A stretch of 64,000 bases of DNA, taken from the NCBI GenBank assembly GCA_963575645.1, contig OY754465.1:3782001-3846000 (forward strand). Direction: 5' to 3'. The stretch is from Xanthostigma xanthostigma. Taxonomy: Eukaryota; Arthropoda; Insecta; Raphidioptera; Raphidiidae. Under the pieces are notes generated by a model that saw only the letters and a program-made list of their open reading frames with translations, ran no database searches and had not been told where the DNA came from. Below, piece after piece: positions 44,319-56,029 of the stretch; the stretch's first letter is position 1; every line of letters starts with the position of its first letter. The position numbers were made by a program, and so were the translations under genes.

Positions 44319-46483
44319 CTCAAAAGAAAGTCCTTATGTTGCTCTCTGATGTGTTCCTTAAGTTGTTGAACGTTTTTCAGCACCTTAGAACACATTGTGC
44401 ATTTCTTCGGCCGAACTTTGCAATTCCCATGCTCAATGTCTTTATCCAAATTGTTATATTTGTGTTGCTGAGTTTTACGATGTTGTTTTACAGCATCTAA
44501 GCTATCGAACTCCATCGAACAAACAGAACAAATGTAAACAGACTTTCCATGAATGTTTTGCAAATGTCTTTGATGACTGACCGCTGATCTGAATTCGCAT
44601 TTGCAATATTTGCAACAATAACGATTTTGATATAAGTTCGAGACAGTAGTGCCACTACTATCGTGATTTTCTTGAAGGCAGTGTCGCTTCAATTCGATAT
44701 TGTATTTAAATGTCGACGAGCAGACATTGCATTCGATTGCAGTGCGTTTCTGAATAATAATTGGTACAGAACGATTGATCACCGACACCACCTCTTGATG
44801 CATTTCGCTACATAAATGCTTCTCCATTTTAAAAGAATCGTCACATTCATATTTGCAAAACGAACAAGAAAACGTGCCTGCCGTTTTAGAAATTATATCA
44901 TAATGATATTTGGAACGCCAGTGTTCCATGAAGTCAGCTTGCCGGTTAAAATAGTACCTGCATGGAGCGCATTGAAAGGGTGCTTGTCGAACAATATTGT
45001 GCATATTATCTAGAATAAGTTTCTGTGCAGCAGGATGCGAACTCGAGCCTTTTCGACAATGATAATGTGAAACTAAATGTTTACCTTTCAAATGACTCAT
45101 AACTTTTGCTCTGCATACTTCGCATCTGACAGATTCAAGTTTTTTTCTTCTTTGCTTCTTTTTAGTATTAAATTCATTTCCTTTTTGTTTTTCCAAGTCT
45201 TTGTTGATATCGTTTTCCCAAATACTGTTGTCGAAAATGCCCGGTTTCTTGGCAAGTCTTTTAGTTCTGCTTGATTTAATTTGATGGCTGGTTTCTAGAA
45301 ATGGCATTGCGTCAAATTCTCGTTCGTACATTATTCGCTTTTGATGAAAGTCAGATTTAAGATGGCGATCAAAAACAATTTTTGATGCCAGAGTTCTGTT
45401 GCACGGGCCACACCAGTATTGAATTATGCCACCAGCTTTTGTTAACGGAATCATTTCATTTCTTGCATTTCTTCTATGATCCAGGTGACGTCCTGGAATC
45501 CACTTCCCTTTAGTGTAGTTAGGTGGCGGTATAGCAACTTTTAAATCGCAATCTTCTTCGTCCGATTGGTAACCATGTTCGATTCTCTCGTGCGATAGCG
45601 ATGTGGGTTTCCATTTACCACCAGTAAAACCAGACGGTGGGTGGGGAGGACTCGATTTCCACTTGCCACCAGTGAAATTGGGCGGAGGGTTTGGCGTTGT
45701 TGGTTTCCATTTACCACCAGTAAAATTTGGTGGTGGAATCGGCTTCCATTTTCCACCAGTATGAGTTGGTGGTGGAATTGGTTTCCATTTACCACCAGTA
45801 AAACTGGACGGTGGATGTTCCCATTCGGAACTGTTTCTGTCCTCATGTGATGTCGAGGCGCCATCCCACTGTATAGGAGATCTTGAAAGACTGCTAGGCT
45901 TCCAAATACTTTCAGCATAAGAAGTAGATGGCTGATTGTCTTCGTCATCGTAATCATCATCGTCATCTTCGAAAACTTCATTCAAATCTTCATCTCCTTT
46001 ATAACTTTCCAAAATATCGTAACGGAATTTCGATATAACTTCATCTTTTTTAATACTACTTCCGCTTATATTGTCCACAGCTTTTATGAGTTTTGTCTGA
46101 TTGTCCGACCCTGACACTTTGAGTTCGTGACCGCCAATCCAATCGACACCCCTGTCGGTAGTGACGTTTCGGTTCGAACTGGAAGCCAACATAACGGCTG
46201 ACGTTTTACTTCTTGTTAAAATACCTCCAGCGGAAGGTTTGGATGAAGAAGATATTTTTGCACTACTCTGAAGTTCTAATGATGAAAAAAAGTCGTCAGC
46301 TCTGAGAGGATACTCCGTTACAGCTTGTTCTGATGATTCGACATTAGATTGAATACTTTTCGATTTTTCACACATGCTTTTCCGATGTGCGACATAATTG
46401 TCGAGTCCGATTATGGTCGTCTGGCATTTAAGACAGACGTGTGTGTCGTCTTCATCTTCTATATCGTTCGATAAGTCAATCAT
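44319..46483 (-). CDS. C2H2 zinc-finger protein, main coding exon
   Basis: The start ATG (46483) is the second-best choice by position but the best by structure. An acceptor TTTTTTCAG|ATACCTC ends at 46494, so codons further upstream in the same frame are intronic. This exon encodes 721 residues plus two bases. Residues 17-38 form a C2HC-like finger (CLKC...H...C). Residues 171-182 are very acidic. Residues 228-293 contain five FTGGKWKP-type repeats and a weaker sixth at 323-330, separated by proline-rich spacers. Eight C2H2 fingers follow, near 358-380, 454-473, 505-527, 540-562, 585-607, 624-645, 652-674 and 695-716. Several have five or six residues between the histidines, as in U1/matrin-type fingers. 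A lysine/arginine block (441-448) could be a nuclear signal. Probably a nuclear nucleic-acid-binding protein; I do not recognise a named orthologue. Confidence 0.9.
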
Positions 46484-46495
46484 GATGAGGTATCT
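46484..46495 (-). promoter_or_regulatory. 3' splice site in the 5' untranslated region
   Basis: On the minus strand TTTTTTCAG precedes ATACCTCATC and then the start ATG. This implies an upstream non-coding first exon at higher coordinates, not located. Confidence 0.7.
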
Positions 46496-46580
46496 GAAAA
46501 AAACGAAACAAAAAATTATTTCTAATACCAAAAATTGTCTTTCTAACAAGTATAAAGCATTAGTTTATTAAAAATACTCT

Positions 46581-46733
46581 CGAAGTAAGACAGAATAGAT
46601 TTATGCCTTCAGTAAACATAATTATGGTTGGTGAATTAAATTATCGCTATTTATTCGGAGGAATAGTTACCTGAAGAACAAATACACCGAATAAATGTGA
46701 CTACTTACGTTCGGTGAATATGGCCATAAATCT
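46581..46733. mobile_element. MITE 'ATTCACCGAACG', right-end fragment
   Basis: GTAAGACAGAATAGATTTAT to GTTCGGTGAATATGGCCATA, as in 37910-38056. It lies in the presumed first intron or promoter side of the zinc-finger gene. Confidence 0.6.
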
Positions 46734-46977
46734 AACGGCGATGATTTTTTCAAAAAACCACCCACCTATAGCAATTTCCTTATTTCAAATTCAAATAAAC
46801 CGCCAGTTCTAGTTACATTTGGTATTGACAAGCGAGAGAGGTGGTGACAGTGTTACAGATGGCTACATGTCTACATGGAAGGTAGTTCGTCGGTCTGAAA
46901 ACCAGCGCAATGTTACAATATTCGTTTATTAAATCTATACCACAAATGATATTTATGAAAGGCCAGCATTAATTACC

Positions 46978-47302
46978 TATAATACGCGCCACGGATTTAA
47001 AAGGTTCGGAAGTTAGTCACAAACAACGTCACAAAGGCATATTTTAGAGCCGTTGAGGCTCCCACCACCTCCCAGCTACCTGCACGGAACGTGCGCTCGT
47101 CGGTGATTGGGCGTGATCGCTCGTTGCCTTTGTCATTTGTCGCTTTCCTGCTTTAAAGTACAGTCGAGTACGCTATTGTCAAGTTGTTATTGTTATCTTA
47201 GTTTTGTTGAGTTGCGAGTTTGTAGTTTTTCAACAGACTCCAAGCGCAAGCCCGCATTTGCATCTAACTTCCGACCCTTTTAGATTCATGGCGCGTATTA
47301 TA
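46978..47302. mobile_element. MITE with TATAATACGCGCCA ends
   Basis: TATAATACGCGCCACGGATT and GTTCGGAAGTTAG on the left are matched in reverse on the right, about 38-base arms, 325 bases in all. The interior is GC-richer (CACCACCTCCCAGCTACC). It is upstream of the zinc-finger gene; I cannot exclude that the interior includes promoter sequence. Confidence 0.6.
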
Positions 47303-47620
47303 CACACCCTTGAGTGTAGCTTTCAATAGATTTTGTGGATTTCTGGCCGGTAATGTATCGACACACATATATGTGAGTAGATACAACTAATGTGATATAT
47401 TGTCGACACGCACGCATTGCAACCAACTTCATATAAATGCAAACGTGCAAAATGCAATTTACCATAATTTATTGTAGACCGCATAATGTGTGTTTTAATT
47501 TTAATTTAGCTTGAGACTTATATACGTATTAACTCTACGAACACAATATAATGTGAAATGTTATGTTATATCTATCTATACATATTACTTTTACGGTACT
47601 GTTATTACTTACCATCTATA

Positions 47621-48361
47621 TCTATACTAATATATAAAGCTGAAGAGTTTGTTTGTTTGTTTGAACGCGCTAATCTCAGGAACTACTGGCTCGAATTGAA
47701 TATTTTTTTGTTGGATAGCCCATTTATCGAGAAAGACTATAAGCTATATAGTATCACTCTACGACCAGAGCATCAATGAAAAATGTTGCATAATGTAACT
47801 CAAAATTTGTCCGTTCGACAAAAACTTTTGAACGGTAACTCCGATCAACACGAAATTTGGACACAACATTCATCTCGGTCATATACTTTTATTCTATACT
47901 AAGCATACGAATAAAATCGCAATCGAACCATTAGAATGCAAACATATATTTCTGCCTTTTTTACGCCGTAAGCACTGGCGTATCTAGGAGGGCAAAATAA
48001 GCACGGCTTATGAAATTTCTAATTTGCCCCCTCCTGGGCGAAAACCTGGGTACGCTCATGTTAACATCATATGGAAAGATACAAAGTTTTTGAAACAGAG
48101 ATACTATATTCAGATTGAATCCTAGTACATCAACCAATCCTAACATCGGAGAAATCAGGGAATTACATCGAAGAAAGAGAGGCAGATATATTTTAGATAC
48201 GCTTTGTTGCTTTCACTCACCGCACATTGAGTAGATAAACAATGATTTATATAGTAAATTATTAAATATATGATCTCGGTAAACTAAAATGAATGTGCAT
48301 ACTCATGTCCCTCCCCCCATTCGTTCTTTTGCACCCGGGTGAAACCGGACGGGACCGCTAG
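47621..48361 (+). mobile_element. Non-autonomous Helitron (family A) with an insertion
   Basis: A|TCTATACTAATATATAAAGC at the start and GGGACCGCTAG|T at the end, with ACCCGGGTGAAACCGG before it. The element at 47880-48272 is inserted in it. No helicase frame. Confidence 0.85.
47880..48272. mobile_element. Short element with 8-base target duplication, copy 2
   Basis: ATCTCGGT at 47872-47879 and 48273-48280. The octamer occurs once in the uninterrupted Helitron at 63042 as ATCTCGGTA, proving insertion. Sister of 17209-17589. Confidence 0.85.
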
Positions 48362-48362
48362 T

Positions 48363-49070
48363 GAATGATAAAGTTACCTATATCTATTCATAAGGTCGCT
48401 GCACACGAGTTTGGTTTTCAAGGGTGTAGATATGGGGGGTACTAATTACCCCTCCCCTCCAATACCATAGTAATAAAAAATAAAATTTAGAAATATTTAA
48501 AAAAAAAAAATTATTAAAACAGTTTAGTAATTAATATTTTGCTTAACACCTTCCTTCGTGAGTGTACTTGTGTTATAAAAATGATTTTTTTTTTTGCTAA
48601 ATTATTTAATACGCTAGTAAACTTATTTCTTACATTTATACTTCAAAAATCCTGCAAATGTATTTCTTCTCTAATGAACAAAAACTAAAACATTATAATA
48701 AATATACGAATACACTATTGATCATAAGTTTAGCAAGCTGCATTTTTACATGCATGATCGTACTATTAATATAGGTACCATGAATTTGTAGAGCCCCGTA
48801 CTAGGAAAAATTGTTTTTCCCTTTGTTTCAAATGGGAGATCTTTCACCATGAAAAACCTACATCACAAGTATTCATTATAGTTTTTACCATTTCTGTATT
48901 TACTAGGTATAGATTCTGAGTATTTTTTTCGCTATTTTTTAGTTTCAACCCATAAATACCACCCTTAAAATGATTCGATAGAGATCATTTTAAATATAAA
49001 CTTTGTGTGGTGATGGGTTCTAATGTGTGGATCAAATTTCGTTCAAATTGATTAAATCTGTCGAGAATTA
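48363..49070. other. AT-rich spacer
   Basis: 48970-49200 (minus) is related to 50830-51200 (plus), including GGCGTCGGTCGGATGGCG. (AC)n at 49079-49101. No gene. Confidence 0.45.
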
Positions 49071-49529
49071 TCGTGCTAACACACACACACACACACACAC
49101 AAACATTCAGGAGGCTATAAAATGTCGAGAAATTTTGGTCCGATCTCTAGATCTCGCCATCCGACCGACGCCAATAGTGTAAGTGCCGTACGGCAAAAAC
49201 ACTAAAAATGAAAAAAATAGAATAAAATAATTACCAAGAACAGTGTGATAAATCACTGTCAGAAGACATAGTGAAATCCAGGTTAATTTATTCGATAATG
49301 TTATAATAAAACTGATATATGTAAATTATCATAATGTCGTCAAGTTTGTATCTACATTATTATTTAAATAGGAGCAGCGTTAAGTACAAATTAATAATTA
49401 TTAGGCATGTTAAAGTGAAATGTCAGGACAATTATCAAATATCAACTGACATTTGACGAGACATCATTATTCTAGTTTACGAGACCACAGTGCTCACTGC
49501 TTTAAATGTGTTCTTATGTAGGTACATAT

Positions 49530-50329
49530 GTTACGGTCAATGTACGGAATCCGGGTAATGTCGACAATGCCCGGCCAATGTCGACAATGCCCGGCCAATG
49601 TCGACATTGACCGGTCAATGTAGACAATGCCCGACCCACATCGGGAAATGTCCGAAATCGGACAAAGTCTAAAAAATAGATTTTTTATAAACATGAAACG
49701 CTGACATTTGATTGTATCTTTATCATGATAAGTTATCATTAACCCTTTATGGAATTTTTATAACTGATATCAACTATTGAAGAATATATTTTTCAGCTTT
49801 CTATTACAATTATTGATGATTGAAACCACGTATAATTTATTTCCACACATTTTATTTATTTCAATGAACTTACCTACGTCTTATGAGGCCGAATTTTGTA
49901 AAAAATGGATGGTTTTTGTATTTGAGTAATAAGAAGAATATGAGTAGATCAGCTTAAGAGAGCAATAAACATATTTTCATTTATTAAAATAACTAAAATG
50001 TGTGAAAATAAATTATCTGTAGTTATGATTTTTATTTTTATTGCTGGAATAAATGTGAGTTCTGAAATTTAATGCATTGAGATATATTGTTTATTGTTCA
50101 TATCAGATAAATAATAAATAAATTGTACGTGTTTTCAATCATCAATAATTTGTAATAAAGAAAGCTGAAAAATATATTCTTCAATAGTTGATAATATAAA
50201 GATACAATCAAATGTCAGCGTTTCATGTTTATAAAAAATGTATTTTTTGAATCTTGTCCGATTTCGGACATTGCCCGATGTGGCTCGAGCATTGTCGACA
50301 TTGCCCGGATTCCGGACATTGAACGTAAC
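49530..50329. mobile_element. Foldback element with GTCGACATTGCCCGG repeats
   Basis: Ends GTTACGGTCAATGTACGGAA and the complement of GTTACGTTCAATGTCCGGAA; arms pair for over 200 bases. AATGTCGACAATGCCCGGCC is repeated three times near the left end. ACATA on both sides may be the target duplication. Confidence 0.65.
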
Positions 50330-50404
50330 ACATACATGAAAATTAAATGATTGCGCCAAACGGTTGGAAAAGAAAGCAAACTGAAAAATAACAATTTAGA
50401 CAGA

Positions 50405-50700
50405 CTAGCGGGTCGTTCCGGTTTCACCCGGGTACGATAGATAAGATTGATATATTTTTACTAAAAATACAATTATGTACATAAGACAATAATTAAAATT
50501 AAAAAAAAGCGTTCCACGTATACCTGCTGTCTAGAAAATAAAATAAACAGAGAAAAAAAAACATATAATTGTACAATTTGGGAAAAATTCGGAAAAAAAC
50601 CCAAACAAAGTAGTACGATAGATATATTTTGTGGTATAGCGCAGAAATGTCTGAACTAGGGAATGCAATACCGGGATACCAGGATCCCGAAATAATCCCG
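50405..50700 (-). mobile_element. 3' end of a Helitron, rest unclear
   Basis: On the minus strand GTACCCGGGTGAAACCGG lies just before CGCTAG at 50405-50408. The rest does not match the other copies and the 5' end is not found. Confidence 0.45.
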
Positions 50701-50829
50701 CATGCATTTTGCTGGACTAATCTCGGTCGAAATTTTTGTGGGATCCCGCTGGACTGGCGGGATTACAGAGAAGCGTGGTACATACGTGTTACTCGGCGCT
50801 GATGATCCTTATGACGAAATTATTATTAG

Positions 50830-50958
50830 TGTATTTGCCATAAGGCACTTACACTATTGGCGTCGGTCGGATGGCGGGACCTAGGGGTCGGACCAAAATT
50901 TCTCGACGTTTCATAACTTTCTAAGAAGTTTGGCACCATTTTTGGAAATGTTTATATA

Positions 50959-51055
<97 letters not shown>

Positions 51056-51200
51056 ATATATATATATGTGCGGGCTATAACTTTCGAAGGAGTTAATTGA
51101 TTTTAACGAAATTTGGACCACATGTTGAAATCCATCACCGCACGAAGCCTATTTAAAATGGGCCCAATCGGGCCATGTTAAGGGTGGTATTTAGGGGTTG
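50830..51200. repeat. Repeat shared in reverse with 48970-49200
   Basis: GGCACTTACACTATTGGCGT and GGACCAAAATTTCTCGACGT are the reverse of sequence near 49110-49180. The TA-microsatellite takes the place of the AC-run. Confidence 0.6.
50952..51066. repeat. (TA)n microsatellite
   Basis: About 115 bases of almost pure TA. Confidence 0.95.
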
Positions 51201-52029
51201 AAAAAAGTTTTCGGGCCCAAAAATACCGAAAAAATTTTCGGAACAGTTTCAAATTTGAAATTTAACCCTTTAGTAATTATTAAAATGTGCTGCTAAAATT
51301 TTAATAAAATCGGCCCGACAGGACCGGACTTACAAATTTTATGAAAACACAAGTTTCTGATATGGATTTTACATACTGAAGAGTGTAGGTATATAATTTG
51401 GTACAGATGTTGAATTGATATGTAGTATTGAAATTAGGTAAAAAAATGTTTTAAGGGTTGTATTAAGGGGTAATTTTTTTTATTTTGTCCAAAAACAAAG
51501 TTAAGTTCATATAATAGAGCCACACTGCTTATAAAAGCAAATACACTATATGTCGGCAGGGTTTCGCACTGCGACCCGGAGTTTTTATTATTCCTCTCGC
51601 CAATCTGGAGAAACAGAATATTTGCATTCGCGAATATCAGCGACAGATAATATTTAAAAATTGACATACGTTACGTCACTAGTCAGTATACCTATGTATG
51701 TGAATCACATATTCGTACATTTCGCAGTGTGAGTATAAAACGAGAAGGGTGCAATAGATGGCAGTAAGAGCGCGAATGGCGTGTGAAATATGAAAATGTT
51801 AAGGGATTGTATACGGAAAGAATGTCAACTGCAATGGAGAAGCGACAGTTTTATAGTGCAGTGACATTACAACAATGGACTTATTAATAAAGTGAGTTCT
51901 GACAATGAAAACATTTACACGAGCGATTAACGTTGATATTATTCATTTAGGTATTACTACTTATTTGCATCAGCTGATTTAATCAGTTTCTCAAAAAAGA
52001 ATCACATAATAATAATAATGCGTTTATGT
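51201..52029. other. Spacer
   Basis: No recognised gene or element. AATAATAATAATG near 52007 is a short microsatellite. Confidence 0.35.
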
Positions 52030-52387
52030 CATAACAGACGCCATTCGCACCATTACTATTTTTTTCTACCAGACTTCCCGTTATTTTCTACAATTTTTAA
52101 ACTTCAACTTAATTAATAGCAATGGGCGAATCAAGAAATTTTTAGGAAATTAGGATAAGGTATGCACATTTTGAGCATAGGAGTTTGACAGGTAATCGGC
52201 CATGGCCTTGAATAAGGAACCATCTCGATATTTATCTGGAATTGTTGAGGGAAACCATGGAAAACCTCAACAGGATGGCCGGTACAGGAATTACCGTTTC
52301 TTGACGAGAGGCAGTGGGAAAAACTGCCAGCCACATCTGCCCCCGCCGGGATTTGAACCCGGTACCTCACGAATGCGAGTCTAGTGC
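52030..52387 (-). mobile_element. tRNA-derived SINE, copy 2, head lost
   Basis: Same body as 42306-43212 (CATGGCCGATTACCTGTCAA on the minus strand) and a B-box at 52346. The A-box side stops at 52387, where different sequence (GCGCGAGTCCGACTCG, 52402) begins. Confidence 0.7.
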
Positions 52388-52668
52388 TACGGAGCCCTCG
52401 TTGCGCGAGTCCGACTCGTACTTGGCCGTGCTCTTTTTTAATAATTAATGTTTTTAGGATAAACCCGTGATGACGCTGAAAGTCGTTATACGTTTTTCTT
52501 TGTGCGGGAGCCTTCCCTCTATTTAATCCTCCTTGGTGCATACATTGTGCCGGTGAAAATTCCATTCGCGTTGGATTTTGCAATCGATCGACGTTGGCGA
52601 TGCAAGTTGACGCTCGTTATTCGGACGACGACACCTTCGCTCCGCTCTGCTGTGCTTGCGGACACGGC
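52388..52668. other. Unclassified GC-richer segment
   Basis: ACGGAGCCCTCGTTGCGCGA at 52390 resembles the end of a repeat common in Lepidoptera as I remember it. The remainder (to 52668) has a 77-codon open frame without a recognised domain. Confidence 0.35.
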
Positions 52669-52676
52669 TTACAGAC

Positions 52677-53635
52677 TAGTGATGTATCCACATGACTCTT
52701 TATTGGGAGCTGACTCCGTGCGCTCCGCTCACTAAAAAGAGTCGTTCAAGGGAGCTGTAACGACCCGAACAGGGTTAAATAAAATCTTTATCAGGAAAGT
52801 GAACAATCGGCAATAGTAATAATTTATAAAACAAAATAATGCTTAGTAATATAAAAAAGAAACGGATGCATAAGTAAGTAAGAGGACCCGCTAAGGTAGT
52901 AGGGTGATAGCATTCATTTGAGAAACATCACGCCTGCTCAGAAAAATAATAGAAGTGCACAATATTTTAAGTAAAATTGATTTTTGCATGTACATTAAAA
53001 GTTTTTTATATGCTACTCTTTCGTAAATACGTTAACAAATATTATATTACGTTTTTGATGAATTTTATATTCATTTTATTTTATTTTTTTACCCGTTAAC
53101 ACATTATTAAAGTCTTGGTGGTGTTGCAGAGCGACCTTAGAAAGTACGCACTACACAAGAGTGCAGACTGCAGAGGTGTGAACTGTCATCATGCATGCTC
53201 AGGAGTCACTTAGCATTGCACAGCACAATACACAAACTCAGCTCTGATTTCATTTTAATATGATTCTGATCTTATATTATTCGCATTTCGGATAAACTAT
53301 AAAGTATATAATAAAAGCTTAACAATAATAATGTTTATTGTTACAATATTATATCTTTGTTAACGACGTCAATGTGAATGGTTTAAGTCACTGTAAGCTT
53401 AGTACTATGTGTGTCATTCAACATTAAATGACTCAGCAAAGATAACTCCGTACGTGCAAAGTTCACTAGTGCCTCTGTGGCCTGTGCTGTGTGCGCTCTT
53501 TAAATGTGCGTATGCAACAGTACAGAGCAATGGCGCTCGGGAGTGAGTCATTCACAAAAAAAAAGAGCGACTCGCTCCGCTCCGCGAAAGGAGTCGTTCA
53601 TTATGGACGACTCGCTCAGGAGCGGCACATCATTA
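52677..53635 (+). mobile_element. hAT-type element, TSD TTACAGAC, with a solo LTR inside
   Basis: TTACAGAC at 52669-52676 and 53636-53643. Ends TAGTGATGT and ACATCATTA. GAGTCGTTCA and GCGCTCCGCTCAC-like motifs are reiterated near both ends. Opposite-orientation copy at 23417-24019. Confidence 0.85.
52756..53128. mobile_element. Solo LTR, 373 bases
   Basis: Starts TGTAACGACCCG and ends GGTGTTGCA, flanked by GAGC (52752-52755, 53129-53132). The copy at 23417-24019 lacks it, which proves insertion. Family not determined. Confidence 0.75.
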
Positions 53636-53798
53636 TTACAGACACACGGCAACGGTGGTGCTGCGGCGATTTCCACAGCTCCTCACAATATCCATGTACA
53701 TATTTTAGACTGTAAAGTTTTCATGGATGATCCCTATGGGCGGAAAGGCAAGAAATCGAGAAATTATGACACCATCATTCGACTGAACGGTATTTACC

Positions 53799-54155
53799 GA
53801 GCGAGCTAGCGCTGTGGCGAGGGCACTAGACTTGCATTCGGGAGGTACCGGGTTCGAGTCCCGGCGGGGGCAGATGTGGCTTGGACTTTTTCCTGCTGCC
53901 TCTCGCCGAGAAACGGTAATTCCTCTACCGGCCGTCTTGTTGATGTTTTCCATGGTTTCCCTCAATAATTCCAGATTAAATATCGAGATGGTTCCTTAAT
54001 CAAGGCCATGGCCGATTACCTGTCAACTCCTATGCTCAAAACACTAATTCTAATATCCTAAATTCCTTCATCCGTCCATTGAATCTAGTTGAAGTTGAAA
54101 AAATGTAGAAAATAACGGGAAGTGTGATAGATGGAAAATAGTAATGGTGCAAATG
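53799..54155 (+). mobile_element. tRNA-derived SINE, copy 3 (most complete)
   Basis: The head CGAGCTAGCGCTGTGGCGAG carries an A-box-like element and GGGTTCGAGTCCC the B-box (53848-53860). The tRNA part ends GGCGGGGGCA. The body includes TCTCGCCGAGAAACGGTAAT and ATCAAGGCCATGGCCGATTA, and the tail runs to AATAGTAATGGTGCAAATG. Length about 357. Confidence 0.75.
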
Positions 54156-55070
54156 TTATAACATAAAGTCGAGAAACGGACGTTAAACGCATTATTATTC
54201 TACAAGTTTCGCCGTAGTTAAAATCATTTTTTTCCAACTTACGTTTTAATTTCGTCATCTGTCAATCGATACCTTTAAATAGCAGTAACTACGAAAACAC
54301 GTTACTTCCCTCCGAAAAAAGGTTTAAGTTATTCTCAAGTCGCGCCTAAACAAGTTTTACTTCAAAAACTGGCATATTAAAGCTAGTAAAGCTCTCAAAT
54401 ATTTCAAGCAGAAAAATTGTGATTTAATGAAGCCTAATATGCGACATGACAGAAAATAAATATTCTTTATTAATTTGTGTACCAGAGAAATACATAGGCG
54501 TAGGGGGGCCAAATTTTCAACTCTATGACCTACCATTACTAGCTGCTACTTATACATAATTTGAAAATTGTTCATAGAAGCGACTTTCTGGAGAAATTTC
54601 ACGACAAAAAAAATATGTAGAGTATTGTAGGTTTATCTTGTTATTTGTACGTGAACAATTAATATTCTATAGGGTGGGCCAGACCCACCTGACCCCCCTC
54701 TTGCTACGCCGATGGAGAAATATATTTAAATGTATCAGTCAATTAAACCACGAACCACGTATTACCTATTTCGATTAGATCATAAATTGTATAAATTTGT
54801 TTAAGAGCAAAAAGCATTAATTCTAAATATCAAGCCAATAAAATATGATAATCTATTATTATATTCGCGGATAAAGATAGACAGATAAATAATCTGTAAT
54901 TCATATTTAATATTCAAATTTATCAGAAAGAGAGATTGAGAGAGAGAGACAGAATATATCAGAAAATATGTTCAAGTCTACCTTGAAATCGTGTATCGTT
55001 GTGCCAGGGGCCTGGGGAGTCATTGTCCAGACAGGCACCTATCATGTGACGATGTCTCTATATCTTTATA
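54156..55070. other. Spacer
   Basis: No recognised gene or element. Confidence 0.35.
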
Positions 55071-55525
55071 TCTATATATATAAAATTCTCGTGTCACGAT
55101 GTTCGTCCGCGCTAATCTCCGAAACTACTGAACCGATTTTAATGACATTTTGTAAATGTGTCTTGCTTGGTCCAACTTACGCTTTAGGATAGTTTTATTA
55201 AATATTTTGTAAAAAATTAATGTTTTCTTAAAAAGAAAAACTGATTTACGAACATGTCGCGACATCTGCTAGAATTTACTCAAAGCTATTACCTAATTCA
55301 GAAGCAAAAAAAAAAAAATGGTTTTAGTATCAAGCAGCGACATCTAATACTATTCGCTCAAAGCTATTAGTTCAGAAGCAAATCTGGTAGAATTCGCTCA
55401 AAGCTATTAGTTTAGAAGCAAATCTGGTAGAATTTGCTCAAAGCTATTAGCTCAGACGCCGGGCCGCAAACGAAATACATTTTGTAGAATTATATCCATT
55501 GCACTCGAGTGAAATCGGGACGGAA
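55071..55525 (+). mobile_element. Helitron family B with minisatellite
   Basis: A|TCTATATATATAAAATTCTC then GTGTCACGATGTTCGT is a widespread insect Helitron-type start. Three to four units of AATTCGCTCAAAGCTATTAG occupy 55268-55455. CACTCGAGTGAAATCGGGACG at the end lacks the CTAG terminus. Confidence 0.65.
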
Positions 55526-55526
55526 T

Positions 55527-55785
55527 AAAAAAAATAAAAAATGTGTTACTAGAACGCATTACAGAAGTGAAACTCCTAGTTGCAAATCATACGATTGTAT
55601 TTGGACAAGTGGTAAAAATGTGTAACGAGATAGTTTCACGTTCAAATATTTCGCCTGTACAAGTTAATCTGAACGTAAAACTATCTCGTAACACATTTGT
55701 TACTCTTGTCCAAATACAATCATATGATTTGCAACTAGAAGTTTCACTTCTGTAATGCGTTCTCGTAACACATTTTTAATTTTTT
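55527..55785. repeat. Palindrome, about 110-base arms
   Basis: AAAATGTGTTACTAGAACGC and TTGCAAATCATACGATTGTA on the left are matched in reverse on the right. The apparent 70-codon frame is a by-product. Confidence 0.7.
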
Positions 55786-55948
55786 TCGCAGGTTTACTGC
55801 AAATAAATAACTCCATGGTTTGAAAAATTATTCGCATATTTTTTTAAAATAAAATTTTCTTTTATATATAGTAGCGATTATTAAAAGAAATTAATCGTAT
55901 GATTTGCAACTGTAAAGAAAAAAAAATATATAAAAACCAAATTGTTAC

Positions 55949-56019
55949 GCGCACCTGGCGGTAATCGAACTCGGACCGATCGCGTGGCAGACCGGGATTC
56001 TACCACTGAGCTACGGATG
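55949..56019 (-). pseudogene. tRNA-Gly(GCC)-like relic
   Basis: GCATCCGTAGCTCAGTGGTA gives a perfect A-box, CTGCCAC the Gly anticodon loop, and GAGTTCGATTAC a B-box. The acceptor stem pairs in six of seven positions, but the anticodon and T stems are disrupted, so a functional tRNA is unlikely. It may be a SINE head. Confidence 0.6.
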
Positions 56020-56029
56020 CTCGCTGGGA

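Noticed and set aside
45541-45981. 146-codon minus-strand frame with repeated VVNGNQFHHQ-like text
   Set aside because: Shadow of the FTGGKWKP repeats of the zinc-finger exon in another frame.
50921-51121. 66-codon frame rich in isoleucine and tyrosine
   Set aside because: Translation of the TA microsatellite.
55949-56019. Functional tRNA-Gly gene
   Set aside because: Anticodon stem and T stem do not pair; kept as a relic only.
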